From Betaproteobacteria bacterium (GTDB lineage: Bacteria > Pseudomonadota > Gammaproteobacteria > Burkholderiales > Casimicrobiaceae): a stretch of DNA of 32,892 nucleotides. The DNA lies in NCBI GenBank assembly GCA_027307095.1, contig DAHUXO010000031.1, positions 1-32,892 on the forward strand, written 5' to 3'. Each line of letters begins with the position of its first letter. Positions within the stretch are counted from its first letter, which is position 1. Below the pieces are notes generated by a model. That model ran no database searches. It worked only from the letters and a program-made list of their open reading frames with translations, and was not told the DNA's origin. Made by a program: the position numbers and the translations under genes. Shown here piece after piece: positions 17,608-27,399 of this stretch.

Positions 17608-18591
17608 ATGATCGACTCCGTCCTCGCCCAGTCACCCGAGGCGAGCCTCTATCCGGAATGCATGCCGTACGCGAGCGGCATGCTCGCGCTGGATCGGCGG
17701 CACGCGATGTACTGGGAGAACTGCGGCAACCCGTCAGCTGCGCCGATCCTGTTCCTGCACGGTGGACCGGGTGGTGGAAGCCTGCCGCACCATCGGCGGT
17801 TCTACGACCCCTCGCAGTGGCGCATCGTGCTCTACGATCAGCGGGGAGCGGGCCGCTCGACCCCGACCGCCGACACCGTCGACAACACGACCGCACACCT
17901 CGTCGACGACATCGAGCGCCTGCGCGAGCACCTGGGCATCGAGCGCTGGGTGCTGTTCGGCGGATCGTGGGGCTCGACGCTGGCGCTTGCCTACGCCGAG
18001 GCGCATCCGGGCCGCGTCCTCGGCCTGATCCTGCGCGGCGTGTTCCTCGGGTCCCCCGACGAGATCCGATGGTTCATGGACGGCATGCGCCAATTCTTCC
18101 CGGAAGCGTGGCGCGATTTCGAGCACTTCCTGCCGCCTGGGGAGCGCGGCAACCTTCTCGCGAGCTACCACCGGCGGCTGAACGATCCCGACCCCGCGGT
18201 GCACCTGCCCGCCGCCATGGCCTGGGACCGTTACGAAAGCGCGTGCTCGACGCTGCTCCCGCGGCACGACGCCGGGCGCATCGACGACGCTGCTGCGTCG
18301 CTCGCGATCGCGCGCATCGAGGCGCATTATTTCGTCCACGACGCGTTCCTCGCACCGGGCCGGATCCTCGCGGACATTCCCCGCATCGCGCAGCTGCCGT
18401 GCACGATCGTGCAGGGGCGCTACGACGTCGTCTGCCCCCCCGTCACCGCGCTGGCGCTCGCCGGCGCGTGGCCCAGCGCCGAATGCATCGTCGTCCCCGA
18501 CGCCGGGCATTCGGTGCGCGAGCCCGGCATCGCGCGCGAGCTGGTCGACGCGGTGCGCCGGATGCGCACGCGCGTCGGTGCGAAGGCATGA
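17608..18591 (+). CDS. pip: Prolyl iminopeptidase
   Basis: 327 aa alpha/beta hydrolase (LFLHGGPGGG; VLYDQRGAGRS; FGGSWGSTLALAYAEAHP; VPDAGHS). Confidence 0.9.
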   Translation: MIDSVLAQSPEASLYPECMPYASGMLALDRRHAMYWENCGNPSAAPILFLHGGPGGGSLPHHRRFYDPSQWRIVLYDQRGAGRSTPTADTVDNTTAHLVDDIERLREHLGIERWVLFGGSWGSTLALAYAEAHPGRVLGLILRGVFLGSPDEIRWFMDGMRQFFPEAWRDFEHFLPPGERGNLLASYHRRLNDPDPAVHLPAAMAWDRYESACSTLLPRHDAGRIDDAAASLAIARIEAHYFVHDAFLAPGRILADIPRIAQLPCTIVQGRYDVVCPPVTALALAGAWPSAECIVVPDAGHSVREPGIARELVDAVRRMRTRVGAKA

Positions 18592-19898
18592 CATCGAGCC
18601 GAGACTGGGCGCTGCGCAGCCGCCACGCGGTGTGGCATCCATGCACGCAGATGAAGCAGCACGAGGACTCGCCGCCGGTCGCGATCGCGCGCGCGGCGGG
18701 CGCCTGGCTCTACGACTTCGAGGGGAATCGCTACCTCGACGCGGTCGCCTCGTGGTGGGTCAACCTGTTCGGCCACGCCAACCCGCGGATCAACGCAGCG
18801 CTTAGCTCGCAGCTCGCCGAGCTCGAGCACGTGATGCTCGCGGGCTTCACCCATCGCCCGGTGGTCGAACTGTCGGAGCGGCTGTCGGCACTCGCCCCGC
18901 CGGGAATGTCGCACGCGTTCTACGCGTCCGACGGCGCGTCGGCGACCGAGATCGCCCTCAAGATGAGCTTCCATTACTGGAGCCATCGAGGTGCCGCCGG
19001 CAAGACGCACTACGCGCGGCTGGCAGGCGGCTACCACGGGGAAACCGTCGGGGCACTCGCCGTGACCGACGTTGCACTGTTCCGCGACGCCTACGCGCCG
19101 CTGTTGCGCGAGCACCCGGTGTTGCCCTCGCCCGCCGCCTGCGACGTCGACCGCGGCGGCGCGGATGCCGCGGTCGACGCCGCGATCGGTGCGCTGGAGG
19201 CCTTCCTCGCGGCACACCACGCGAGTACCGCGGCCCTGATCGTCGAGCCTCTGGTCCAGGGCGCCGCCGGAATGGCGATGTATGCGCCGCGCTACCTCGC
19301 GCGCGCCCGCGAGCTCACCGCGCATCACGGCGTCCACCTGATCGCCGACGAGATCATGACGGGCTTCGGCCGCACCGGCAGTTTCTTCGCCTGCGAGCAG
19401 GCGGGGATCACCCCGGATCTCCTGTGCCTGTCCAAGGGCATCACCGGGGGCTACCTGCCGCTGTCCTGCGTGCTCGCGACCGACGATGTCTATCGCGCGT
19501 TCTACGCCGACGGGTTCGCACAGGGTTTCCTGCATTCGCACTCGTACACGGGCAACGCGCTCGCCTGCCGGGCGGCGCTGGCCGTGCTCGACATCTTCCG
19601 CGACGACGACGTCATCGTCGCCAACCGCGACAAGGCGCTGCGCTGGGGCCGGATCGCGCAGCCGATCGCCGATCACCCCCGCGCGCGCAACTTCCGCCAG
19701 TGCGGAATGATCGTCGCATTCGACGTGGACCACGCCCGCTCCGGATTCGCCCGCTGGTTCGCTGCCGAAGCGCTGGCGCGGGAGCTGGTGCTGCGGCCGA
19801 TCGGCAACACCGTCTATTTCATGCCGCCCTACGTCGTCACCGATGCCGAGTTCGCGCTGCTCGTCGAGCGAACGCTCGACATCCTCGACACCGCGTGA
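18588..19898 (+). CDS. bioA: Adenosylmethionine--8-amino-7-oxononanoate aminotransferase
   Basis: MTSSRDWALRSRHAVWHPCTQMKQHEDSPP...; LIADEIMTGFGRTGSFFACEQAGITPDLLCLSKGITGGYLPLS; ATGA overlap with pip. Confidence 0.92.
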   Translation: MTSSRDWALRSRHAVWHPCTQMKQHEDSPPVAIARAAGAWLYDFEGNRYLDAVASWWVNLFGHANPRINAALSSQLAELEHVMLAGFTHRPVVELSERLSALAPPGMSHAFYASDGASATEIALKMSFHYWSHRGAAGKTHYARLAGGYHGETVGALAVTDVALFRDAYAPLLREHPVLPSPAACDVDRGGADAAVDAAIGALEAFLAAHHASTAALIVEPLVQGAAGMAMYAPRYLARARELTAHHGVHLIADEIMTGFGRTGSFFACEQAGITPDLLCLSKGITGGYLPLSCVLATDDVYRAFYADGFAQGFLHSHSYTGNALACRAALAVLDIFRDDDVIVANRDKALRWGRIAQPIADHPRARNFRQCGMIVAFDVDHARSGFARWFAAEALARELVLRPIGNTVYFMPPYVVTDAEFALLVERTLDILDTA

Positions 19899-19902
19899 AG
19901 CG

Positions 19903-21402
19903 ATGAGCCGCGCCTGCGAACCCCGGACCCGGGCGCGCAGCGGTCGACCGGCGATCGCGCGACGACTCGCGGCGTCGCTCGCCATCGCCGCCGTGCTGTG
20001 CGCGACAGCCGCGCAGGCAGCGATGCCACGCGAGATCCGCCGCGCATTCCTCGATGCGGGCATTCCGATGACCGACGTGTCGATCGTCGTGCAGGACACG
20101 GCGAAGCCGCGCCCGATGTTCGTGTACGACCCCGACCGGCCGCGCAATCCCGCATCGGTGATGAAGCTCGTCACGACCTACGCGGCACTGGAGCTCCTCG
20201 GCCGCGACTACCGCTGGAAGACCGAGGCCTACCTCGGCGGTCCACTGGTGAACGGGGTCCTGCACGGGAACCTGATCCTGAAGGGATATGGCGACCCCAA
20301 GATCACCAAGGAGCAGTGGCAGGCATTCATCGCCATGCTGCGCGGGAAAGGACTCGAAGCGATCGACGGCGACCTCGTGCTCGACCGGAGCTATTTCGCG
20401 CTTCCCCACTACGATGCGAGCGCCTTCGACCACGAGCCCCGCAAGCCCTACAACGTCGGGCCGGACGCGCTGCTCGTCAACTTCAAGGCGCTGCACCTCA
20501 GCTTCACGCCGGACTCCGCGACCGCGCAGGTCGCGGTCTCGATCGATCCGCCGCTGCCGGACGTCACGCTGCAGCGGGCACCGGCGCTCGTCGACACCGG
20601 CACCTGCGGCGACTGGCGCGCGAGCGCGCAGCCTGAATTCGTGGATCGGGGCGACCGTGCGTCGATCCGGTTTGCCGGGGACTATTCGGCGAGCTGCGGC
20701 GAGCGCGACTGGTGGGTCTCGCTGCTCGACCATGCGCACTACGTGCAGGCGATGTTCGAGGCGTATTTTCGCGAGGCAGGCGGGCGTTTCGCCGGAGGCG
20801 TGAAGAGCGGACGCGTCGCTCCCGGCGCCGCACCATTCGCCACGCTCGAGTCGCCGCCGCTCTACGACATCGTGCGCGACGTCAACAAGCTGTCGAACAA
20901 CGTGATGGCGCGCCAGATCTTCCTGACGCTTGCGACGACGGCCGATCCGCCGCCTGCCACGCCGGCGCGGGCCGCTACGGTCGTGCGGCGCTTCCTCGCC
21001 GCGCGCAAGCTCGCAATGCCGGGCCTGGTGCTCGAGAACGGATCGGGACTCTCGCGCCGCGAGCGCGTCAGCGCGCGCGGGCTCAACGGGCTGCTGGTGG
21101 CGGCGAGCCGCAGCAAGGTTCGCGACGAGTTCGCGAGCTCCCTCCCGGTCGCCGCGACCGACGGCACGCTCGAGCGGCGATTCGTGCACGACGGCGTGGC
21201 CGGGCAGGCACTGCTCAAGACCGGCACGCTCGAGGGCGTCCGGGCGCTCGCGGGCTATGTCGTGGACCGTTCGGGGAGATGGTTCTCGGTCGTCGCGCTG
21301 GTCAACGCTCCCGACGCGCGCCGCGCCGCGCCCGCCCTCGACTACCTGGTGGAATGGGTGTACGCCAACGGCGCGAGCTTCGAAACCGCGCTGCAGCGCT
21401 GA
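19903..21402 (+). CDS. dacB: D-alanyl-D-alanine carboxypeptidase/endopeptidase, PBP4 (DacB) family
   Basis: Signal peptide; SVMK (SxxK), SNN, KTG motifs (ASVMKLVTTYAALELLG; KLSNNVMARQ; LLKTGTLEGVRALAGYV). Confidence 0.9.
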   Translation: MSRACEPRTRARSGRPAIARRLAASLAIAAVLCATAAQAAMPREIRRAFLDAGIPMTDVSIVVQDTAKPRPMFVYDPDRPRNPASVMKLVTTYAALELLGRDYRWKTEAYLGGPLVNGVLHGNLILKGYGDPKITKEQWQAFIAMLRGKGLEAIDGDLVLDRSYFALPHYDASAFDHEPRKPYNVGPDALLVNFKALHLSFTPDSATAQVAVSIDPPLPDVTLQRAPALVDTGTCGDWRASAQPEFVDRGDRASIRFAGDYSASCGERDWWVSLLDHAHYVQAMFEAYFREAGGRFAGGVKSGRVAPGAAPFATLESPPLYDIVRDVNKLSNNVMARQIFLTLATTADPPPATPARAATVVRRFLAARKLAMPGLVLENGSGLSRRERVSARGLNGLLVAASRSKVRDEFASSLPVAATDGTLERRFVHDGVAGQALLKTGTLEGVRALAGYVVDRSGRWFSVVALVNAPDARRAAPALDYLVEWVYANGASFETALQR

Positions 21403-21413
21403 GACGGAGCCCG

Positions 21414-21854
21414 CTACATCCCCGGTACCGGCTGGCTCTCGTGGAACAGCAGGTAGCCGCGCACGACGCGGTAGATGACCCAGATCGTATCCGCGGCCCA
21501 GATCGCGAAAGCGATCGGGATGCCGATGAGGATCAGGCCGAGCGTGACGAAGACCAGCGCCCCGATCATCGCCCACAGCAGCGACCACCAGAACGTGCGA
21601 ACCTGCCAGCGAAAGTGGGACGCGAGCCAGCTGCCGGCTGCCTCGTCTCGCTTCACGTAGGCGATGATGATCGCAACGATGCCAACCACACCGAGCAGCG
21701 GCGCGAACAGCGGAAAGCCGTGGGACGCGACGCCGATGAGCGCCGCGATTGCGAACAACGCGTAGACGAGCAGCGCTGCGTTGATCGGCAGCGGCCGTGA
21801 AGCTCCGGGCGGCGTCGAAGCCGCGGGGGGGACCGGTGCAGGATAGTCGGCCAT
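21414..21854 (-). CDS. DUF4870-like membrane protein
   Basis: Start MADYPAPVPPAASTPPGASRP at 21854; hydrophobic segments and SWLASHFRWQVRTFWWSLLW pattern. Confidence 0.8.
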   Translation of the reverse strand: MADYPAPVPPAASTPPGASRPLPINAALLVYALFAIAALIGVASHGFPLFAPLLGVVGIVAIIIAYVKRDEAAGSWLASHFRWQVRTFWWSLLWAMIGALVFVTLGLILIGIPIAFAIWAADTIWVIYRVVRGYLLFHESQPVPGM

Positions 21855-22175
21855 CGAAATCTCCCTGGTTCCAGCTGCGCCGCCCGTCGGCGCCCGTGGT
21901 GTGGCCATAGCTCGTTGTAGATTGGGGGAGCCCGTACCCGTATCAAGCGGGCCGGGGACCGGATATCCGGCGCAGTCGTCCGGGCGCAGCGCCTGCTCCC
22001 CTGCATCGGATTCCGGGTCCAGCGCGGGAAGCGTCAGGCTGCCCATGTCGGCACGGCTTCGGCAATGAACGGTGCCTGCATGACAACATGCCTCGCCACG
22101 CGACGCAAGCGACGGGCCCGCCTGGTGCCGGGAACCACCGCCGGGGCGCTTTGCCCGAATCCGGTGCCCGGCCGC

Positions 22176-22181
22176 TATAAT
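22176..22181 (+). promoter_or_regulatory. -10 element of promoter for the yqjD-like operon
   Basis: TATAAT; TTGCCC at 22151-22156 (19-nt spacer). Confidence 0.5.
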
Positions 22182-22257
22182 GGATTGGATCGACCGCGTC
22201 CCGAGCCATCCCTGCGGATGACGCCGCGGTCCGGTTTCCATTCAGAAGGAGTCGAGC

Positions 22258-22557
22258 ATGACCACTTCCCGCGAAACGCTCCTCGACGATTTCTCCTCGA
22301 TGCTTTCGGATGCCGAAGATCTGCTGAAGCGCGCCGGCAACGAGAGCGGCGAGCGAGCGAAGGATCTGCGCGCACAGGTCGAGGCCAAGCTCCTTGCCGC
22401 CAAGCTGCGCCTGCAGGAGCTGCAGGGCGAGGCGGTCGACCGCGCGAAGGACGCGGCGCGCGTGACCGACGACTACGTGCACGACAACCCCTGGTGGGCG
22501 ATCGGCGCCGCCGCCGCAGTCGGCTTCGTCGCCGGTCTGCTGATGAACCGGCGCTGA
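22258..22557 (+). CDS. YqjD/ElaB (DUF883) family membrane-anchored protein
   Basis: 99 aa; coiled N-terminus plus DNPWWAIGAAAAVGFVAGLLMNRR. Confidence 0.85.
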   Translation: MTTSRETLLDDFSSMLSDAEDLLKRAGNESGERAKDLRAQVEAKLLAAKLRLQELQGEAVDRAKDAARVTDDYVHDNPWWAIGAAAAVGFVAGLLMNRR

Positions 22558-22570
22558 TCGTCGCATCATC

Positions 22571-22975
22571 ATGCCCGTCCCGGAGGGCGGAGTCAGGTTC
22601 GTGGCGACGCGGCTTTCCGCGTCGGCGATCTCGCTGCTGCGGACGCGCGTCGAGCTCGCCAGCGTCGAATTCGCCGAAGAGCGCGAGCGGCTGAAGGCGA
22701 CGATCGGACTCGTCGCCGTCGCGGTCGTCGCCTTCGCCTTCGCGACCGTCGTCGTGACCTTCGGAGTCATCGCGTACTTCTGGGACAGTTACCGCTACGA
22801 GACGATCATCATCATCGCGCTGCTGTACGCGATCGTCGGAGCCGCGGCGCTGTGGCGCCAGGCGTCTTTGCGCAAGGCTGCGCCGACGCCGTTCGCAGCG
22901 TCGATCGATGCATTGCGCAAGGACGCCGAGTGGCTGCATCACCACCGCGACGGCGAACCGCCGGCCAGGCGATGA
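22571..22975 (+). CDS. Phage-holin-family/YqjE-like membrane protein
   Basis: 134 aa with two hydrophobic stretches (GLVAVAVVAFAFATVVVTFGVIAYFW); follows the yqjD-like gene. Confidence 0.8.
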   Translation: MPVPEGGVRFVATRLSASAISLLRTRVELASVEFAEERERLKATIGLVAVAVVAFAFATVVVTFGVIAYFWDSYRYETIIIIALLYAIVGAAALWRQASLRKAAPTPFAASIDALRKDAEWLHHHRDGEPPARR

Positions 22976-23247
22976 GCACCCTCGACGATCTCGCGACACG
23001 CAAGGCCCTGCTCGTGGCCCGGACCGATCTCGAGCGCATCGACCTCGCGGTCGCGGTGCGCGATCTCGCGGACGCGTTCGAGCCTCACCCCGAGGCCGGG
23101 CGCCTTGGCCGGATGCACCCGATGGTCGCGCGCGTGATCCGGCTCGCGATTCCGCTCTTCGGGGCGAGCCGCCTCGGGTTGCTCGCGCGCGCGCTGTCGG
23201 TCGGGCTCGTCGCATTCCGCCTCATCAACGGACTGCGCGGCCGCTAG
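22972..23247 (+). CDS. YqjK-like small protein
   Basis: ATGA overlap with the yqjE-like gene; MSTLDDLATRKALLVARTDLERIDLAVAVRDL..., 91 aa. Confidence 0.65.
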   Translation: MSTLDDLATRKALLVARTDLERIDLAVAVRDLADAFEPHPEAGRLGRMHPMVARVIRLAIPLFGASRLGLLARALSVGLVAFRLINGLRGR

Positions 23248-23248
23248 C

Positions 23249-24766
23249 TCAGAGCCCGAGCGTTCTCCAGATCGCGTCGGCCCGCGCCTCGACCGCCGCA
23301 TCCATGGCGATCGGGCGACCCCATTCGCGCGTGGTTTCGCCGGGCCACTTGTTGGTCGCATCGATGCCGATCTTGCTGCCGAGTCCGGCGACCGGCGACG
23401 CGAAGTCGAGATAGTCGATCGGTGTATTGGGCACGATCAGCGTGTCGCGCGCCGGGTCGACGCGCGTCGTCAGCGCCCAGATCACGTCCTTCCAGTCGCG
23501 GATGTTCACGTCGTCGTCGGTGACGATGATCATCTTCGTGTACATGAACTGGCGCAGGAAGCTCCAGATGCCGAACATCACGCGCTTCGCGTGCCCCGCA
23601 TACTGCTTCTTCATCGCGACGACGGCCAGCCGGTAGCTGCAGCCTTCGGGCGGCAGGTAGAAGTCCGCGATCTCCGGATACTGGCGCTGCAACAGCGGAA
23701 CGAACACCTCGTTCAATGCGACGCCCAGCACCGCCGGCTCGTCGGGCGGCTTGCCGGTGTAGGTCGAGTGATAGATCGGATCGCGGCGCAACGTCATGCG
23801 CCCGATCGTGAACACCGGGAAGCGCTCGGTCTCGTTGTAATAGCCGGTATGGTCCCCGAACGGCCCCTCGAGCGCGGTTTCGTAGCCCGTGGGGTCGTCG
23901 ACATCGGGACGGATGAAGCCTTCCAGCACGATCTCGGCGCTGGCAGGAACCTGCAGGTCGTGGGTCAGGCACTTGACGATCTCGGTGCGTCCGCCGCGCA
24001 GCAGGCCCGCGAACTGGTATTCGGAAAGCGTATCGGGCACCGGCGTCACCGCGCCGAGGATCGTCGCAGGATCGGCGCCGAGTGCCACCGCGATCGGAAA
24101 TGGCGCACCCGGCGAGGCCAGCGCGTGGTCGCGGAAATCGAGCGCACCGCCGCGGTGGGCGAGCCAGCGCATGATCACCTTGTCCCGGGCGATCACCTGC
24201 TGGCGGTAGATCCCGAGGTTCTGCCGCTTCTTGTGCGGCCCGCGAGTCACCGTGAGGCCCCAGGTGATCAGCGGCCCCGCATCGCCCGGCCAGCAGGTCT
24301 GGATCGGCAGGCGTGAAAGATCGACGTCGGTGCCCTCCCACACCACCTCCTGGCAGGGACCCGAGCGACGCTCCTTCGGCGCCATGTCGAGCACCTTCAT
24401 GAACACCGGCCGCGTCGTCTGCCACGCATCCTTCAGGCTCTTCGGTGGCTCGGGCTCCTTCAGGTAGGCGAGCAGGCGCCCGACTTCGCGCAGGCTTTCC
24501 TGCCAGCGGCCAGGATCCGCGCCCATCGCCTTGGCGACGCGCTCCGGCGTACCGAACAGGTTGCCCAGCACGGGAATCGCGGTGCCCGACGGACTGCGGA
24601 AATCTCCTTTCGGCGACTCGAACAGCAGCGCCGGCCCATGCGCGCGCAGCGCCCGGTCGCACAGTGCCGTCATCTCGAGCTTCGGGTCGACGGGCTCGCG
24701 CACGCGCGTCAATTCGCCTGCCGCCTCGAGCTGGCCCAGAAAATCGCGCAGGTCCGCATACGGCAT
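23249..24766 (-). CDS. ubiD: UbiD family decarboxylase
   Basis: Start [32 protein letters not shown] at 24766; family motifs ([50 protein letters not shown]). Confidence 0.9.
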   Translation of the reverse strand: MPYADLRDFLGQLEAAGELTRVREPVDPKLEMTALCDRALRAHGPALLFESPKGDFRSPSGTAIPVLGNLFGTPERVAKAMGADPGRWQESLREVGRLLAYLKEPEPPKSLKDAWQTTRPVFMKVLDMAPKERRSGPCQEVVWEGTDVDLSRLPIQTCWPGDAGPLITWGLTVTRGPHKKRQNLGIYRQQVIARDKVIMRWLAHRGGALDFRDHALASPGAPFPIAVALGADPATILGAVTPVPDTLSEYQFAGLLRGGRTEIVKCLTHDLQVPASAEIVLEGFIRPDVDDPTGYETALEGPFGDHTGYYNETERFPVFTIGRMTLRRDPIYHSTYTGKPPDEPAVLGVALNEVFVPLLQRQYPEIADFYLPPEGCSYRLAVVAMKKQYAGHAKRVMFGIWSFLRQFMYTKMIIVTDDDVNIRDWKDVIWALTTRVDPARDTLIVPNTPIDYLDFASPVAGLGSKIGIDATNKWPGETTREWGRPIAMDAAVEARADAIWRTLGL

Positions 24767-25067
24767 CAGACGACCCCCACGCTTGCGCCGTTCGCCGCGG
24801 CGCTGCCCCCGGAGCGGCACCCCGCCGGCCGGCATGCGCCACGGACCGCCGAGTGAGCGCGATTATTCCGCGCAGATCGCGACGATTGTTCGCCGGCGCC
24901 GATGCGCAGAACTCGCGACACTTGAATCATTCTCGCCGGTCGATGTCGAATCATCTCGAGGATGGGATCCCGGAACCGGAAAGGATCCAACGGGAGTCTT
25001 CCGCCCGAGTTTACCGCGACTTTTGCCGCGCCCTTCGAGCGCCTGCCCCGCCGAGGAATCGAAATCA

Positions 25068-25399
25068 TGGATGAACTGCTGCGATACGCAAGTCTCGCCG
25101 GAGCCGGGCTGCCGGCTCACGAACGCCATAAGGCGAAGACCGCGACGGTCCGGCAACTGCGTGGGGTGCACGTGGAAATCGATGGAGTGCTCCGCCTCGA
25201 CGCGCCGCGCGCATGCAACGAACGCGACGACCTCGAAAAACTCTCCCGATTGACGTTCTCGATCAGCGCCGGGCACGGCGAGGACCAGGTCCTGCAACGC
25301 GTGGCCGACGCCGGCGATCACGCGCAGGCCAGCCCATCTGCCGGCGCGGCACCGGCATCCCTCCGCAAGACGCGCAAGCTGGTTCTTCTCGCGTACTGA
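25068..25399 (+). CDS. Hypothetical ORF of uncertain reality
   Basis: Open frame MDELLRYASLAGAGLPAHERHKAKTATVRQL...; hairpin follows at 25413-25431. No recognised family. Confidence 0.25.
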
Positions 25400-25412
25400 A
25401 CTGGCGACCTCG

Positions 25413-25431
25413 CGGCGGCGCAAGGCCGCCG
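25413..25431. terminator. Stem-loop CGGCGGC-GCAAG-GCCGCCG
   Basis: Perfect 7-bp stem 14 bp after a stop codon. Confidence 0.3.
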
Positions 25432-25568
25432 TGCGCCGCGTTTCGTCGCGGCTGCGGCCGTCTCGTCGATGCGACGGCGGGATTCGTCGGAAAGCGCTGT
25501 GCGATTGCCGGCGCCAGTGGTTGGATTGCATCGGCGCGGATGGGATTTTTCGGTGTAAAACGCGACGA

Positions 25569-25634
25569 ATCGTACGTAGCGGCCTCGAGCGCCTGCGCTC
25601 ATCGTACGAAGCGTAGTGGCAATGGTACGCAGCG
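25569..25634. repeat. Three 13-mers ATsGTACGnAGCG
   Basis: ATCGTACGTAGCG (25569), ATCGTACGAAGCG (25601), ATGGTACGCAGCG (25622). Confidence 0.7.
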
Positions 25635-25810
25635 AACGAGCTGTGCCCTTGCGATCCGGGGAATGGAAGCGTGATCCAGTGGGTCACGGCAGCGTCACGG
25701 ATCGCGTGCGTCAATGACACCGCTGAGCAATGGACGTCCCGCGAACCACGCCGGCGATTTCCAACTGCCACGCGATCGCCCTTGCTCCGCAATCTGGAAG
25801 GGAAACCGTC

Positions 25811-26143
25811 ATGACATCGAACTACATGAGTAAATGCTTTCCGTATGCGTTGTCCGCAACGCTCGCATTGGGAAGCGCCGCAGCCTGGGCGACGGATGCC
25901 GCGATTTCCGATGCTGCCAAACCGGACGCGGCGCCGATCGTGCTGGCGCAGGACGGCGAGTCGAGCACGACAATGGAAGTCCAGGATTCGGCCCGCGAGG
26001 CCCTGGGCTTCAACCCCATCGAACGCGGCGTCCGCGATGCCGCGACGCAGGGTGCGACGGCGCTGCGACGCTACGTGCAGCGCACCGAGCCGATCTACCA
26101 CTTCAGCTACTGGGATTTCGCCAGGCTCCTGCCGAAGGAATGA
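25811..26143 (+). CDS. Small exported protein of unknown function
   Basis: MTSNYMSKCFPYALSATLALGSAAAWATDAAISD...; signal peptide, GGAAGGGA upstream. Confidence 0.65.
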   Translation: MTSNYMSKCFPYALSATLALGSAAAWATDAAISDAAKPDAAPIVLAQDGESSTTMEVQDSAREALGFNPIERGVRDAATQGATALRRYVQRTEPIYHFSYWDFARLLPKE

Positions 26144-26238
26144 CGACGCTTGCGGTGAACGACGCAGGCTCCGGAAGGATGCGCGTGTTGCGCGAGGCAG
26201 CGAGCCCGGACTCGCTGATTCGCGCCCGGGAATCCGCG

Positions 26239-26505
26239 ATGTCGGTTGCCATGGAGACGATCATGCATGCACGCTTGCCGGTCCGAGTACTTCTTGCCTC
26301 CAGCTTGGTGCTATGTGGCGCGTGCGCCTCGACTCCCGAACAGACGTCCGAGCGTCGGGAAGCAAAGGTCTACCAGACCGGGAGCAACATCGCGAAAAGG
26401 GATCGGGCTGGCGTATTCGACGTCAAAATGGTCGATCCCGAGTTGCTGCATCAGCAAATGAACCCGCCGACACTCCCGAAACCGGTCCCCGGCGCGGGGC
26501 AGTGA
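26239..26505 (+). CDS. Small lipoprotein of unknown function
   Basis: ...MHARLPVRVLLASSLVLCGACASTPEQTSERREAKVYQTGSNIAKRDRAG...; lipobox LCGAC. Start could be 26239 or 26263. Confidence 0.7.
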   Translation: MSVAMETIMHARLPVRVLLASSLVLCGACASTPEQTSERREAKVYQTGSNIAKRDRAGVFDVKMVDPELLHQQMNPPTLPKPVPGAGQ

Positions 26506-26569
26506 CCCGGCATCGCGCGACCTGCCGCGACACGTGCCGACTGGCGACCGAAGCGGCGCCGCCGACCGG

Positions 26570-27373
26570 TCACGAGACGATGCTCCGAGCGCCGAGCCCG
26601 ATGACCTCACGCAGCATCGACGCGTCTCGGCGAGCGGCGCTCAACAGGTAGCCGACGTCGTTGCCGCCCATGATGAAACGGGCGCCGAGCGAGATGCACA
26701 TCGGCAGGAGATCGCGTCCCGCGCCCCCCGCCACCCAATGCTTTCCCTCGGCCCTGCAGGCGGCAGAGATCGTCGTGTAGGCATCCTTGAGATGCTCGGC
26801 AGCATCGATCGCAACGTCCAGCGCCGCGGTCAGGTCGTTGGGTCCGACCATCAGAGCATCGATGCCTCGTACCGCGGCAATCGCTCGTGCGTTCGAGACG
26901 GCCTCCGGCGTTTCGAGCATCGCGATGATCATCGTCGCCTCGTTTTGCGCCTGAATGCTCTCCGCAATCGGCATTGCCGCATATCCGGTTGCGGACGACA
27001 TCGCGGCGATCGATCGATGCCCGGCCGGAGGAAACTTCGCGTGCAGGACGACGGCTTCGGCCCCGGCTGCGTCCTGTACGTGGGGAACGATGACGCCGAG
27101 CGCCCCTCCTTCCAGTGCTTCAGCGATATGGCTCTCCGCTGCACTTTTCACCCTGACCAGCGGCGTAAGACCGACGGCACGTGCCATCAGGCAGAGTTGC
27201 GATGCAGCTTCGTCCGAAAATATCCCGTGCTCGCGATCGACGTACAACGCGTCGAAGCCGCAGGAGGCCACCATGAGCGCCACATTCACCGTCGACACCT
27301 GCCGGATGGCCATGCAAAGAACAAACTCGCCGGCGGCCAGTTTGCGTCTTGCCGGATTGGCGATCGAGAACAT
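26570..27373 (-). CDS. HpcH/HpaI aldolase family protein
   Basis: 267 aa; DREHG, GALGVIVPHVQDAAGAE, GPNDLTAALD motifs. Confidence 0.9.
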   Translation of the reverse strand: MFSIANPARRKLAAGEFVLCMAIRQVSTVNVALMVASCGFDALYVDREHGIFSDEAASQLCLMARAVGLTPLVRVKSAAESHIAEALEGGALGVIVPHVQDAAGAEAVVLHAKFPPAGHRSIAAMSSATGYAAMPIAESIQAQNEATMIIAMLETPEAVSNARAIAAVRGIDALMVGPNDLTAALDVAIDAAEHLKDAYTTISAACRAEGKHWVAGGAGRDLLPMCISLGARFIMGGNDVGYLLSAARRDASMLREVIGLGARSIVS

Positions 27374-27399
27374 TCCCGGGCGAGCGCGCGACGGATCGG

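Noticed and set aside
17484-19898. 804 aa ORF suggesting an N-terminally extended bioA
   Set aside because: The first ~370 residues are an alternate frame of pip; bioA starts at 18588 with a canonical WHPCTQMKQHE N-terminus.
18420-20174. 584 aa minus-strand ORF opposite bioA/dacB
   Set aside because: Antisense artefact; bioA and dacB motifs are unambiguous on the plus strand.
19837-21588. 583 aa minus-strand ORF opposite dacB
   Set aside because: Arg/His-rich antisense frame; DacB SxxK/SNN/KTG motifs are on the other strand.
24924-24954. Two GAATCAT copies 24 bp apart upstream of ubiD
   Set aside because: Only 7 bp and two copies; could be chance.
24863-26101. 412 aa minus-strand ORF in the gap before the exported-protein pair
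   Set aside because: No recognisable motif, overlaps the signal-peptide gene on the plus strand; likely spurious though the gap remains unexplained.
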